From NCBI GenBank assembly GCA_036924085.1, contig JAVGWX010000005.1, positions 100,995,172 through 101,059,171 on the forward strand: a stretch of 64,000 nucleotides of DNA, written 5' to 3'. Every line of letters starts with the position of its first letter. The first letter of the stretch is position 1. A program made the position numbers and the translations under genes. The notes under the pieces were generated by a model. That model was not told where the DNA came from and did no database searches. It was given only the letters and a program-made list of their open reading frames with translations. Of the stretch, positions 21,365 through 33,574 are shown piece by piece. The DNA comes from Ariolimax columbianus. Lineage: Eukaryota > Mollusca > Gastropoda > Stylommatophora > Arionidae.

Positions 21365-21635
21365 CACATTAGTGACCAGTGATTGTTAAAGACATCATTA
21401 TATTTGCAACATCAAATATAGAACAATGGTTTTGTCCCCTGGATACAGCTGTTCTTCTCATGAAAAAGTTGTATTTGATTTGACGAATAGGGTTCCCTGT
21501 TTCACTCGCTGTGCTCCTTATAATCCTGTTTTTTCCACATCATATGTATGGCAATCTGTTGTCTTTCCTGTGTGTGCCTTGATGAAGATGTTTTGTTACA
21601 TCTAATCTGACAATGAGTATTGTCTACCCTTATAA
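21365..21635 (+). other. Probable 3' untranslated sequence
   Basis: Unique sequence follows the stop. No canonical poly(A) signal is seen. AATAAA occurs further on at 22234 and 22728, but inside repetitive sequence. Confidence 0.4.
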
Positions 21636-22920
21636 AGCTACTTTTTGTTCTGATAAAGTTAATTTTGATTTGTTAAAGCTGTTTTTATCAGATAAAGCTG
21701 TTTTTATATGATAAAGCAGTAATTTAATCTGATAAAACTGTTTTTGTCTGATTAAGTAGTTCTTGATATCATCAAGCGGTTTTTTAATCTGATATTCTGT
21801 TTTTTTATCCGACAAAAAACTGACTTACTTTTACAACACTCTGATGATTTCTTTGTCGTAAGTTAAACAATCAATGTCATAAGTTAAACGAATAATGAAG
21901 TTAAACAATTATTGAAGTTAAACAATCAATGAAGTTAAACAATTAATTTCATAGGTTAAACAAACAATGAAGTTAAACAATCAATGTCATAGGTCTAACA
22001 AATAATGAAGTTAAACAATCAATGTCATAAGTTAAACAAATAATGAAGTTAAATAATTAATATCATAAGGTTAAACAAATAATGAAGTTAAACAATCAAT
22101 GTCTTAAGTTAAACAAACAATGAAGTTAAATAATTAATATCATAAGGTTAAACAAATAATGAAGTTAAACAATCGATGTCATAAGTTAAACAAATAATGA
22201 AGTTAAACAATCAATGTCATAAGTTAAACAATTAATAAAGTTAAACAAATATTTAAGTTAAACAATCAATGAAGTTAAACAATCAATGTCATAAGTTAAA
22301 CAATTAATGAAGTTAAACAAATTCATGATAACATCAAGCAGTTTTTATCAATCTGATAATCTGTTTTTTGTCTGACAAAACTGTTTTTGTTAAAGTTGTT
22401 TTCAATCATCCTTAATAAGTTTTTCATAACAAAGACATATATTTTCTGTTCTGAAAAGACTGTTTTTCTGTCTTGAAACGACTTGTTCTTTTCTTCTGAT
22501 CAAACTGTTCTTGACCACCCCTTATAAAACTGTTTTTCTTCTGATAGCTGTTTTGTCGCAACATGTTTTTGACAATGTTTTCGTTTGCTTCTCATAAATC
22601 AATTTTTCCCTGACAACACTGTCCTGCTATATCATTTTTTATGAGTTTTACCTGTCCAGATAAAGCTGTCTTTTGGTTATCAAATATGGCTGTTTTTTAT
22701 ACCTGATGAAGCTTCTTTTCTTTACCAAATAAATCTGTTTTTGTTTTCTACCAAATAAGCTGTTTCTGTTTATTAGACAAACTGTGTTTTTGTTTCCAGA
22801 TAAATCAGGTATTTATTTATCAGATAAAAGTCTTTTACCTTGGTGCATCAGTTTTTGTTTACTATAATAGAGCTGCTTTGCCCTTATAAATTTGTCTTTG
22901 TCTACCTTAATAAAACTGCT
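21636..22920. repeat. Degenerate T-rich repeats with an embedded 38-bp minisatellite
   Basis: The flanks at 21636-21830 and 22330-22920 are degenerate steps around CTGATAAAGCTGTTTTTGTC. Between them, 21860-22330 holds about a dozen units of AAGTTAAACAATCAATGTCA and TAAGTTAAACAAATAATG. The central array seems to have grown inside the older one. Confidence 0.8.
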
Positions 22921-23765
22921 CTTGTGTTAGTAAATAATTGTACCAACTGTCTGTTATCAGACATGAACACTTGCCATGACAAATGATCAACGGCATATTC
23001 ACACAAACTCTTTCTTATCATAATTAGACATGGACATTGGACAATACACAAGAACGAAAGATCACAACATGTGAAATGAGGTGTTTGCGAAAAGAGGTCA
23101 CGGCCACTAGAAGAGACAAAGTGAGAAATTAATAAATGAAACAAGATGTAGTAACAATTCCACGAATGACCACGTGTATACATAGTTTTAAATGGTTTTT
23201 TCATATGACAAGAATGTCTCCAAAACTACCCGCTGCACAAGCCTATAACACCAGACAGCAAGTATTAAAAACAAGAAAAACGTGTTTGGTATCTTCTTAA
23301 AAAACACTTCATTTGCATGGATTGAAAATAACAACAATGACATAGTAAAGAAGATTGCAACACCCTATGTCATCTAAGTGGGTAGATGAAATGAGTTGAG
23401 GATGATTGTATCTCCTTGATGCTGGAAGTCAGTTGTACTGAGTAATGTAACTCTTGACAATGTTCATTTGGTGACAGTTACAATGACTCTTCTTATATCC
23501 CAAGATGTACATAAGAAGGCGAGCCACAGTCCTCTTGGCTGTTGTGCAATCTGGGAAAACTGATTAAGTTGACCATTAAAAGGATCGCAGCATCAACCCC
23601 TACCTCGCTAGCCAGAATGCTGTGATGCTGTCTGTTTCAATGAGTCGGATATGGATGAGAGGTAGGGTCTTGACTAGTATGCTTCACCTGACCCTGATAT
23701 TGATCATCTCTCATCTTTTATCTTGATAAACCTGTTTTCCCTGATAAATGGCAGAGAGCTAGGAG
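22921..23765. other. No confident feature
   Basis: Unique-looking sequence. Around 23640-23700 TTCACCTGACCCTGAT recalls the edges of family C (compare 7230 and 29610), but the match is short. Confidence 0.4.
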
Positions 23766-23769
23766 GACT

Positions 23770-25868
23770 TGGAAGACCCAGTCCAAGCAAGTCTCTGTAT
23801 CCACAGAGAGTGACTGGATTCAGTCCAAGCAAGTCTCTAACACTGTATCCACAGAGAGTGAGGGGATTGAGTTCAACCAAGTCTCTGTATCCACAGAGAG
23901 CGAGGGGATTCAGTCCAAGCAAGTCTCTGTATCCACAGAGAGTGACTGGATTCAGTCCAAGCAAGTCTCTAACATTGTATCCACAGAGAGCGAGGGGATT
24001 CAGTCCAAGCAAGTCTCTGTATCCACAGAGAGCAAGGGGATTCAGTCCAAGCAAGTCTCTTTATCCACAGAGAGTGACTGGATTCAGTCCAAGCAAGTCT
24101 CTAACACTGTATCCACAGAGAGCGAGGGGATTCAGTCCAAGCAAGTCTCTGTATCCACAGAGAGCGAGGGGATTCAGTCCAAGCAAGTCTCTGTATCCAC
24201 AGAGAGTGAGGGGATTCAGTCCAAGCAAGTCTCTAACACTGTATCCACAGAGAGCGAGAGGATTCAGTCCAAGCAAGTCTCTGTATCCACAGAGAGCGAG
24301 GGGATTCAGTCCAAGCAAGTCTCTAACACTGTATGCACAGAAAGCGAGGGGATTCAGTCCAAGCAAGGCTCTGTATCCACAGAGAGCAAGGGGACCCAGT
24401 CAAAGCAAGTCTCTGTATCCACAGAGAGCGAGGGGACCCAGTCAAAGCAAGTCTCTGTATCCACAGAGAGCGAGGGGACCCAGTCAAAGCAAGGCTCTGT
24501 ATCCACAGAGAGCGAGGGGACCCAGTCAAAGCAAGGCTCTGTATCCACAGAGAGCGAGGGGACCCAGTCAAAGCAAGGCTCTGTATCCACAGAGAGCGAG
24601 GGGACCCAGTCAAAGCAAGGCTCTGTATCCACAGAGAGCGAGGGGACCCAGTCAAAGCAAGGCTCTGTATCCACAGAGAGCGAGGGGACCCAGTCAAAGC
24701 AAGTCTCTGTATCCACAGAGAGCGAGGGGACCCAGTCAAAGCAAGGCTCTGTATCCACAGAGAGCGAGGGGACCCAGTCAAAGCAAGTCTCTGTATCCAC
24801 AGAGCGCGATAGGATTCAGTCCAAGCAAGTCTCTAACACTTTATCCACAGAAAGCGAGGGGATTCAGTCCAAGCAAGGCTCTGTATCCACAGAGAGCAAG
24901 GGGACCCAGTCAAAGCAAGTCTCTGTATCCACAGAGAGCGAGGGGACCCAGTCAAAGCAAGTCTCTGTATCCACAGAGAGCGAGGGGACCCAGTCCAAGC
25001 AAGGCTCTGTATCCACAGAGAGCAAGGGGACCCAGTCAAAGCAAGTCTCTGTATCCACAGAGAGCGAGGGGACCCAGTCAAAGCAAGTCTCTGTATCCAC
25101 AGAGAGCGAGGGGACCCAGTCAAAGCAAGTCTCTGTATCCACAGAGAGCGAGGGGACCCAGTCAAAGCAAGGCTCTGTATCCACAGAGAGCAAGTGGACC
25201 CAGTCAAAGCAAGTCTCTGTATCCACAGAGAGCGAGGGGACCCAGTCAAAGCAAGTCTCTGTATCCACAGAGAGCGAGGGGATTCAGTCCAAGCAAGTCT
25301 CTGTATCCACAGAGAGCGAGGGGACCCAGTCAAAGCAAGTCTCTGTATCCACAGAGAGCGAGGGGACCCAGTCAAAGCAAGTCTCTGTATCCACAGAGAG
25401 CGAGGGGATTCAGTCCAAGCAAGGCTCTGTATCCACAGAGAGCGAGGGGACCCAGTCAAAGCAAGTCTCTGTATCCACAGAGAGCGAGGGGACCCAGTCA
25501 AAGCAAGTCTCTGTATCCACAGAGAGCGAGGGGATTCAGTCCAAGCAAGGCTCTGTATCCACAGAGAGCGAGGGGACCCAGTCAAAGCAAGTCTCTGTAT
25601 CCACAGAGAGCGAGGGGATTCAGTCCAAGCAAGGCTCTGTATCCACAGAGAGCGAGGGGACCCAGTCAAAGCAAGTCTCTGTATCCACAGAGAGCGAGGG
25701 GACCCAGTCAAAGCAAGTCTCTAACACTGTATGCACAGAGAGTGAGGGGATTGAGTTCAACCAAGTCTCTGTATCCACAGAGAGCGAGGGGATTCAGTCC
25801 AAGCAAGTCTCTGTATCCACAGAGAGTGACTGGATTCAGTCCAAGCAAGTCTCTAACACTGTATCCAC
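23770..25868 (+). repeat. 42-bp minisatellite, about 49 copies, open in all + frames
   Basis: Units carry GTCTCTGTATCCACAGAGAG, CGAGGGGATTCAGTCCAAGC and AA (42 nt); some add AACACT to make 48 nt. Two subtypes occur: GATTCAGTCC, mainly at both ends, and GACCCAGTCA, mainly in the middle. Every unit holds the inverted repeat CTCTGT-ATCC-ACAGAG. Length is a multiple of three and no unit contains a stop, so one + frame is open for 742 codons (SPSKSLYPQRARG repeats). Another + frame reads VSVSTESEGTQSKQ repeats from about 23704 to 25929. Neither has proven start or splice context, so I call it a repeat rather than a gene. Confidence 0.93.
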
Positions 25869-25924
25869 CATGGAAATGTCTGAATTGTCACCCCCTTATT
25901 TTTACAACGTGCAATCTTGTTTTT

Positions 25925-26350
25925 GTTAGCCCTGAAAGGGTTGTTTCTTAGCCCTGAAAGGGTTGTTTGTTAGTCCTGAAAGGGTTGTTTGTTAGTTCTG
26001 GAAAAGGTTGTTTGTTAGCCCTTGAAAGGGTTGTGTGTTAGCCCTGGAAAGGGTTGTGTGTGATTCATGCTAGGGATGTTCATTAGCTCTGAAATGACTG
26101 GATCTGAGAAGGACTCTTAGTATCCCATGGAAAGGCCAGTTTTTAAGCTCTGAGAAGGGTTGTATGTTATCGATGAGAAAGACAATTTTTTAGCTGCACA
26201 AAGAGCTTTTTTGTTATTCCCGAAAATGGCTCTTGTTTTTAGTTTTTCTGAAAATGACCGTTTGTTATGGTGTTAACTTCAATTTGTATGCACTCAGAAA
26301 AAGGCTGCTAGTTAGTCCTGAATGGGGCAGTTGTTAGCCCTGAGTAGAGC
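25925..26350. repeat. 23-bp minisatellite decaying rightwards
   Basis: Five or six clear units of TTGTTTGTTAGCCCTGAAAG and GG start at 25925, directly after the 42-bp array. They then degenerate to about 26350. Confidence 0.82.
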
Positions 26351-26536
26351 AGTTAGCTCTTACATGACCCACAGTGCATTATATTTATTGATACATACAT
26401 ATATATATATACCAGTTCCTTCCTTTGTGTGCAACTCCCACAGAAGAGATTCAGCAAAAATTTATATGCAATTTGTACATTTTAGTTGTATGCTTACCTC
26501 TTTACCTGTTTCCTTTCTGTGTGTCTGTTTCAATAG

Positions 26537-26790
26537 TTGTTAGTTGACTAGTTAGTCTGGGATCTTTCAACACATTTCAAGTCAATAATATTTCATTAAT
26601 GTTAGTTGACTAGTTAGTCTGGGATCTTTCAACACATTTCAAGTCAATAATATTTCATTATTGTTAGTTGACTAGTTAGTCTGGGATCTTTCAACACATT
26701 TCAAGTCAATAATATTTCATTATTGTTAGTTGACTAGTTAGTCTGGGATCTTTCAGCACATTTCAAGTCAATAATATTTCATTAATGTGA
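26537..26790. repeat. 62-bp minisatellite, four copies
   Basis: Four almost identical units carry GTTAGTTGACTAGTTAGTCT, GGGATCTTTCAACACATTTC and AAGTCAATAATATTTCATTA. Confidence 0.94.
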
Positions 26791-26799
26791 CAAATTTAT

Positions 26800-27305
26800 T
26801 TGTTTATTTTGATGAATTGCGACAGTCGCTAGAGTGATCGCTGTAGCTGTCCATGTGTGTCATGTCATGTGACTAGACAGCGATGTGCATGAAGCTAGAA
26901 ACTTCATCATCTGGAATCCTTACTATTGAAACCACCAATGCAAATGCTCTGATACAGACTTTATGTATAGGGGCCAGTTGTAATAGGGACCCTATGCCAA
27001 ACAAATGGAAGGATGGAGGAGAGAAAATGAAGATGAATAGAACACACCCTCGGAATGAAACTTAACAGTGTAACTAGATGTACACTTGTTTGGAACCCAC
27101 AGAGAAAGTAAATAATAAGCAGCATAGAGAACATTTTGCTGAACTAAGTGGCAGAGGGAGCTATGGCCACTTGTGTTTCATGGGCAGAGCTGAAAAAGGT
27201 ACTCAAAATTGGAACCAACTTGGTTTTAATGGGTAGAGTCCAAGAAGACACGAACAATTGAAACCAATGGAAGGTGACCATTCCAGTCCGATAGAATTTG
27301 CATAA
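26800..27305. other. No confident feature
   Basis: Unique-looking sequence. Open frames here are short and unsupported. Confidence 0.4.
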
Positions 27306-27309
27306 CACA

Positions 27310-27460
27310 ACCACCTGGCGGACCCGGTCTACCCTCATCAACACACTTGGTATGTGAGAAAAGCTACTGCAACCCGCCACTAGACGTCCTTTTCAGGGGA
27401 TACAAAGAGAAGACATACTCATTGGGGGCATTCACATCAACAACAACAACAACAATGGAA
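27310..27460. repeat. Dispersed repeat family C, copy 2 with CAA tail
   Basis: TCTACCCTCATCAACACACT, GAAAAGCTACTGCAACCCGC and TTTTCAGGGGATACAAAGAG match 43385-43475. The block ends ATTCACATCAACAACAACAA. The CAA run looks like a retroelement tail and suggests + orientation. Confidence 0.75.
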
Positions 27461-27784
27461 TCTGTGGATATGACTATTACAGCCCTATTTTTGCATAGAA
27501 TATATAGAAGGTTGTTGTAATAGTCTTATGTTCCTATATAATCTGTAGAAAAGGACAGCTACGGTCCTATGTTTTTATAGTAACAGATATGAAAAGTGAA
27601 AAGCAATCATTAGGTTTCTTGCGTCCTCTACTATTAATATTATTTTGTATTTATTTAATTTAGCTTGCTACGAACGTACAAGTTCGAAACAAAGGAAATT
27701 AATTGAGCATTTTTAAAGGACAGTAACTGTTCTTTTATTAAACAAGTACAATATTATAACGGTTATACCCCTTGGACTTTATAC

Positions 27785-28035
27785 ACGTACAAATGAATTA
27801 TCTCGTCTTTGCGTTCAGGATTTTTGATCATGCTGTATCAGCAGGTCAGTCCCCATGATAAAGGCTGTGATCTTCACCAGATCGGAGCGGTTGCCCCATA
27901 TCTTCTGTCTCAGCCAGCTCCACACCCTCTGGCCAGGTATGGTATCTTATTTCCCTAAAGAGTGGGCATTCCTGTAGAATATGTTTGAGATTCTGGCCCC
28001 ATGTTCCACATCGCCATGAGAAAAGGTCTGACCTC
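27785..28035 (-). mobile_element. RNase H-type LINE, 3' end, degraded
   Basis: The minus strand reads CGTWGQNLKHILQECPLF then TWPEGVELAETEDMGQ and GEDHSLYHGD. This is the zinc knuckle and C-terminal block that ends ORF2 of RNase H-bearing LINEs (pattern CGxxxxxxxHILQxCPxx...WPEGVxLxExxxG). Only the last 250 nt survive, with one frame change. Confidence 0.75.
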
Positions 28036-28440
28036 TAACGTCTCTTTTCTAGCTGTCCTTTGTCTCTTTTCTGTTTCTCTTTGTTCAGTTATGCTCCCAA
28101 CGAAACATAGAGCCAACACTACATGTCAGCTCCTTTGTTGGAAGCCTGCGCCAAAGCACAAAGTGTACTGTTTCAGTTGTGGTCTTTGTAGCGAATCATT
28201 TTACACAACGAGGTTGTCATACACAAACCAAACCCTTTTGTTCTTTGAATTACTAGAAAGAATCCCCCCCACGACTAATACTTCCTCGAACATTGGTATC
28301 ATGTGTTCTGTCTTTCAACTTTATTTGCCCCAATTCTTCAGTTTCAAATGTATGACAAACAATACAGTACTCTTTACGTTGTATTGACAGACTTAGTCGC
28401 TCCTGTATAACCCTGGGCTATCTAGGACTTTCTTAATCCT
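28036..28440. other. Unrecognised sequence
   Basis: A 128-codon + frame at 28001-28387 has a hydrophobic start and several Cys. Its beginning is antisense to the LINE relic, so it is probably fortuitous. Confidence 0.3.
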
Positions 28441-28447
28441 GTAGCTG

Positions 28448-28525
28448 ATATGCCCTTCAGGGTGGAGTAGGAGCCAGTTTCAGGGTGGAGTAGGAGCCAG
28501 TCGCAGGGTGGAGAGTAGGAGCCAT
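28448..28525. repeat. About 23-bp minisatellite, three copies
   Basis: CAGGGTGGAGTAGGAGCCAG occurs three times in tandem, the last copy with an inserted AGAG-type change. Confidence 0.88.
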
Positions 28526-28589
28526 TCCCATGGGGGAGTAATGAAATAGTAAACATATTCATTGCAAGCAATAAACAACAAACAAATAA

Positions 28590-28725
28590 CTAATATACAT
28601 ATATGAATTGCAAGTGGCAATGTCCTTTGCAGAACGTTGTTTCTTACAATTGCCAACCTACTTGGCTGTTATAAATGTCTTGGCAGGTGTGCAGTAGGTT
28701 GCCATTACTTGTACATCATATATCA
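28590..28725 (+). repeat. Dispersed repeat family D, copy 2
   Basis: GGCTGTTATAAATGTCTTGG and GTAGGTTGCCATTACTT match 13365-13435. Confidence 0.7.
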
Positions 28726-28899
28726 CCGAGTGGTTTTTAAGGCATATAATATAGATGTACTGTTTCCTTCCCTGCATGTTGTATGAGGCGACTATAGAAT
28801 GTTGTTCATGGAGCTGGCAACATCATTATGTATCAACCATTGCTATTAAACCAGAATGACTGAAATCAGGTGTTCCTAATAATTGGTTCAGGTACGCCA

Positions 28900-29135
28900 A
28901 ACATAGTTTCGATCAACCTTTACTTCAACAAGTCCGTATGAGGGGTCATGAATATATATATCCCACCGAAGACGGATGTGCCAGACTGAAAGGTGCAAAT
29001 GTCGCAGTAAAACTGTAAATTAGCGACAAAACGCATTCCGTTCTCCGGACTACATCATGCTACTTACAAAGCCCTGTTCAGGACTTGATAGCAGGCGTTT
29101 GAAGATTGATAACGAACCCAGAAGAAGAAGAAAAA
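28900..29135 (+). repeat. Dispersed repeat family A, fullest copy
   Basis: The region GACGGATGTGCCAGACTGAA, GGTGCAAATGTCGCAGTAAA, CGCATTCCGTTCTCCGGACT and AAAGCCCTGTTCAGGACTTG is found reverse-complemented at 63480-63660. About 37 of 45 nt are identical in the part that carries the 63.6 kb open frame. It ends AACCCAGAAGAAGAAGAAAA, a retroelement-like tail, then runs into the AT tract. Confidence 0.75.
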
Positions 29136-29139
29136 AACA

Positions 29140-29697
<558 letters not shown>

Positions 29698-29767
<70 letters not shown>

Positions 29768-29775
29768 ATATATTC
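29698..29775. repeat. TA microsatellite
   Basis: A TA run of about 75 nt with one interruption. Confidence 0.97.
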
Positions 29776-30120
29776 ATTGTTCTAAATCACTCCATTTGTT
29801 GTAATTTGTGTCAACAAACACACACAGATGGCGCCAACACTGTCTATTAATGTTCCAGATAATTATTTTGTTTTGTATGACAAAATGTGCACTCCGACAG
29901 ACAGTGTATTGGGTCAGGTTTGTAGGGACACGAATGTAGAATGTCAATCTACGGTACCACCGAAAGGTTTATGTAGTGAACAAAACACAACACAGATAAG
30001 ATAGTTCATTTGAAAAAAACATCCTTCGTAAGCATTTTGTTTTTCTTCTATCATCACTTCTTGTGAAGCATGGGGCAGCCATTGTAGAAGGCTTCACACA
30101 ACATAAGTGTCCCAGCATAC
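29776..30120. other. No confident feature
   Basis: Ordinary AT-rich sequence. Confidence 0.45.
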
Positions 30121-30124
30121 TGTG

Positions 30125-30265
30125 TGTGCTGTTGCAGCGATGGTTTCTGTATAAATTTTATTCACATAATGAGATTGCTAGCCCCATGCATAACCCTTTG
30201 TTGTCAAAATTTACAACATGCTTGTAAGTATAGAGGAACTATTCTGTCCTCCACAGCAATGTGCA
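30125..30265 (+). repeat. Dispersed repeat family B, copy 2
   Basis: TGAGATTGCTAGCCCCATGC, TTTACAACATGCTTGTAAGT and AGAGGAACTATTCTGTCCTC match the blocks at 13180-13255 and 39750-40050. A C11 run interrupts its right edge. Confidence 0.68.
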
Positions 30266-30269
30266 ACCC

Positions 30270-31440
30270 CCCCCCCCCTAACGCACACAGGGGACATTCT
30301 TCTTCACGTTCTGCACTGTTTGGTTAAATCTGTGGCCCAGTGCATTACTCATCTGTCAGGTTTGGCTTCCTTCTATCTTATCTATCCCCAGTCTGCCTTC
30401 ATGGCTGTAGATATGTATTGCTTAGAGCATCAGATAGAGCACACGCTTCTCGGAACATGGTAGCCAGGGTTGTTCTCAGATATAGACACTCTCCAGTCGA
30501 CCTAGCTATAAAAATGGTACCAGCATTACTGTTGGGAAGGAAAGACAGCAAAGAGGCAGACTAGCTGCACCAGCTTATAACAAACTGAGGTCTAGTATAA
30601 TGAAGACTCTCACATCATCTCTGACGGCAGTGTCTGCTATTTGACTCCCTTCCCATGTAGACTGGACCCCTACCATTCAACCATTCAAGCTTGGGGCAAC
30701 CATACTGCTGTATGTACTTCGTAGTTCTATTGTTTCTTGGAGCTATATGTAGCTGGCCTCTGTCTATATGTCTGGAAATAGGAAATTGATTAATTTGATT
30801 TCAAGTCGGAAATCGAAGTACCGTAATTACGAATTCACGTAACTGAAATATGAGTAAATCGAGGACTAACTATACTTGAACCAGGATCGCAATATTAAAT
30901 TAATGTACAGATAACTCTCCTGGGTTGAAGTGCCTTTGTTTATCCATGTTGATCATGCACGTGTGACCCCAACCCCATTACCCTGGCCCAAAAATGTCCT
31001 GTTTCATATCAACTGTTGTGTGTTCAAATATTTTTGTTCTGTTTTGTATTTATTTATTATTTGTGCCTTTTTTTTATTTATTTAATTAAATTAAATTTAT
31101 TTGTGTAAATATTAATTTGTGAAATCCATAACTGTCGATTTGTAATAACATCTTCTGCATAAAATTGGGTTTTGCATTGTTCTTGTTTTTTATTAGTTTG
31201 AATGCGTCTGAATTGTGAAGCAGAGAATAGTAATGATGTTATCTGCCAGGCATGTTGTAAGAGACTACTACGGAGGGTTGTGTATGGGCCAGCTATTTCA
31301 TGCTGTAGAAACGTTAAGCCACAAGACAAAGACGACCTCTACACTCCGCGGGAGAGGAGGGAATATCTCAAGTCAGACTGAGAACGTGTTATAAGAGGGT
31401 TTTAAGGAGGGGTGTGTATGGGGCAGCTACTTCATGTTGT
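30270..31440. other. Unrecognised intergenic sequence
   Basis: No tandem repeats. Short open frames only. Nothing matched a known element. Confidence 0.4.
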
Positions 31441-31442
31441 AG

Positions 31443-31532
31443 AAACTAACAGTCACAAGTAAAAGAACTAACAGTCACAAGTAAAAGAACTAACAGTCAC
31501 AAGTAAAAGAACTAATAGTCACAAGTAAAAGA
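31443..31532. repeat. 22-bp minisatellite, four copies
   Basis: AACTAACAGTCACAAGTAAA and AG repeat four times with one substitution in the last copy. Confidence 0.94.
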
Positions 31533-31534
31533 AA

Positions 31535-32080
31535 AACAAAATTACCGCTTCACTCCATTGTAGAAGACTCTACGTACCATGGACAAAAATGTTCATACTT
31601 CATGCAGGAGAGGAATAACTGAGTCGTCAAATATTTGAGGCACAAACGTAAGTGCTAAATTCTGTCTCATTGTGTTATGTGACGCAGCACTGACATCACT
31701 GCACACCAGTAGACCAATAGGTGTTCACTTTACCTCAGGAGAAGGAAACAAGTATGGAAGTTGATGGTTCTGGTCTCTCGCTGGCTGTACACAGTCCATA
31801 GTAGTCCTCACAAGTGCAGGTCCCTGATCTCATTCTCAGAAGAAAGTCAATGTCAAGTTATCAATACAAACACCTCGACTTTCTCCATTTTGAGGTGCAC
31901 CGCTTTACTTTTTTCTTGCATTCAATTATAATTATGTTTCCAAATATTGTCGCTTTCGTTACTCCTTCATCATATTTCATCATCACCACGTGTCATCTTG
32001 TTTCTTTCGTCATTCAGTTCTTTAATAGAAATTCCGTGAGGACTGGTTTTTGTTTTTTAATTGTCTGCATTTTATTTTTT
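31535..32080. other. No confident feature
   Basis: Unique-looking AT-rich sequence; the open frame at 31814 runs into the following repeat and has no support. Confidence 0.4.
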
Positions 32081-32084
32081 TTAT

Positions 32085-32295
32085 TAGTGATTTACCATAT
32101 CAATATTACTTATATTGGTTATTTACCATATCAATACTACTTATATTGTTCATTTACCATATCAAAATTACTTATATTGGTCATTTACCATATCAATATT
32201 ACTTATATTGGTCATTTACCATATTAATATTACTTATATTATTGTTTAACCATATAAATACTACTTATATTAGTCATTTACTATATCAATACTAC
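32085..32295. repeat. 31-bp minisatellite, seven copies
   Basis: Units carry ATTTACCATATCAATATTAC and TTATATTGGTC. Confidence 0.92.
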
Positions 32296-32429
32296 TGAGT
32301 GAGGTACTTCTGTACTATTTTGTATTAAATTAGAGGAGCAGGTGACTGGGTGGAATCGTTACCGATCTTCTGACCAACTTAACGTGTTCAAAGCCTTGGC
32401 ACAGTATCATTTTTATCTATTTAAATATG

Positions 32430-33060
32430 TATATGGCGCGTTTTTTTAAGTAAGTTTTAGTATTAAATATATAAAAACCTATCAAAGATAAAAGTGATTT
32501 ATTACCGCCAAAAGTGAACCACAGATTTACACTATTTCTCAACATCATTCTCAACATCATTCTCGACAACCTCTTTTTGGTATCGATGTGCCAGGTTCCT
32601 AATTCCTGTGTCCCGTAGTCTTCCTTCGGTGTTTTGAACCCTTCATTAACCCGTCTGCAGTTCATCATCAGTTTCAAACCGCTGGGATGCAAGCCACTTC
32701 TGTTAGAACATGAAAAGGTGGTAATCACTTGAAGCGAGATTGGAGTTGCAAGGCAAGTGGTCAGAAATGTTCCACTGATATTTCTGCAACAATTGAATGG
32801 TACGGCCTGCAGTATGAAGTCGAGCATCCTCACACAAAAGCACTGGCCCAGCAGACAACAACCCACAACTTTTTGTTTTGAATGTCTTACCAAGCTCAAG
32901 AAAATCAATAAGCAAGACATCATTTTATGTCACAGAAAACAGTGGCCATGATCTATTTACCAGACAATGCTTGCACTTCTTTGCTTTGAGACCATATGTA
33001 TGCCGCCAGTGTATCGACTGCTGCTTTGATTTGACGCGTGTGTAGGAAGTAGCATATCAT
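32430..33060 (-). mobile_element. Second mariner transposase relic
   Basis: On the minus strand IQLLQKYQWNISDHLPCNSN and LASSDYHLF match the mariner block QLLQKFQWxxxDHPPYSPDLAPSDYHLF, preceded by LLCEDARLHTAGRT (canonical HDNARPHTA). Further upstream come DHGHCF and LLIFLSLV, remnants of MATVFWDxxGLLLVDFL. The third catalytic Asp is Asn (CNSN for YSPD), and frameshifts and stops are frequent. It belongs to a different lineage from the copy at 2.5-3.1 kb. Confidence 0.8.
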
Positions 33061-33570
33061 CTTCAGTATTAATATGGCCAAAAAAATGCATCTCGTTTAT
33101 TGCAATAGCCCTGCAAATATTTTTTCTGCAGAAGCAAGCAGGCACTTTTGCTTGTATTAATTGGTTTACATTGTCAGCACTCATCTGGCAGTTTGTTTAT
33201 AGCCAAGGTCACAATGTCGTAAATCGCTGGACGTAAAACTTCCAAAAATGCACCAAACAATGGAGAAGTGTGAAGCGACGATTGTCTCATTGTTGTGTTC
33301 ACTTGTTGCACCAAACTGTATGTTATTACACTGGACCAACTTCTGCGATTTTCAACATGGATATTTATTCGCCCTTCTTTAAACTTTCATCACCATTTCC
33401 TAACCATACCATCAGTCCTAATATTTGGCCTATAAACCTCAATGAGTTGTGTGTGAATTTATGCAGCACTTGTCTTTTGTTAACACGAATCAGATCACAT
33501 CACGAACCTCGCGGCTGGCGGGATTATTTATTTTTGCACTCATTATTAATCACTCACATGCAGCATGAAA
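33061..33570. other. Flank of mariner relic, otherwise unrecognised
   Basis: May contain the eroded N-terminal half of the transposase on the minus strand (SADNVNQLIQ recalls its N-terminal helix-turn-helix). No other feature is supported. Confidence 0.3.
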
Positions 33571-33574
33571 CAAA

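Noticed and set aside
28001..28387. 128-codon Cys-containing frame that could pass for a small secreted protein
   Set aside because: Its first part is antisense to a clear LINE relic, and no splice sites or regulatory context were seen.
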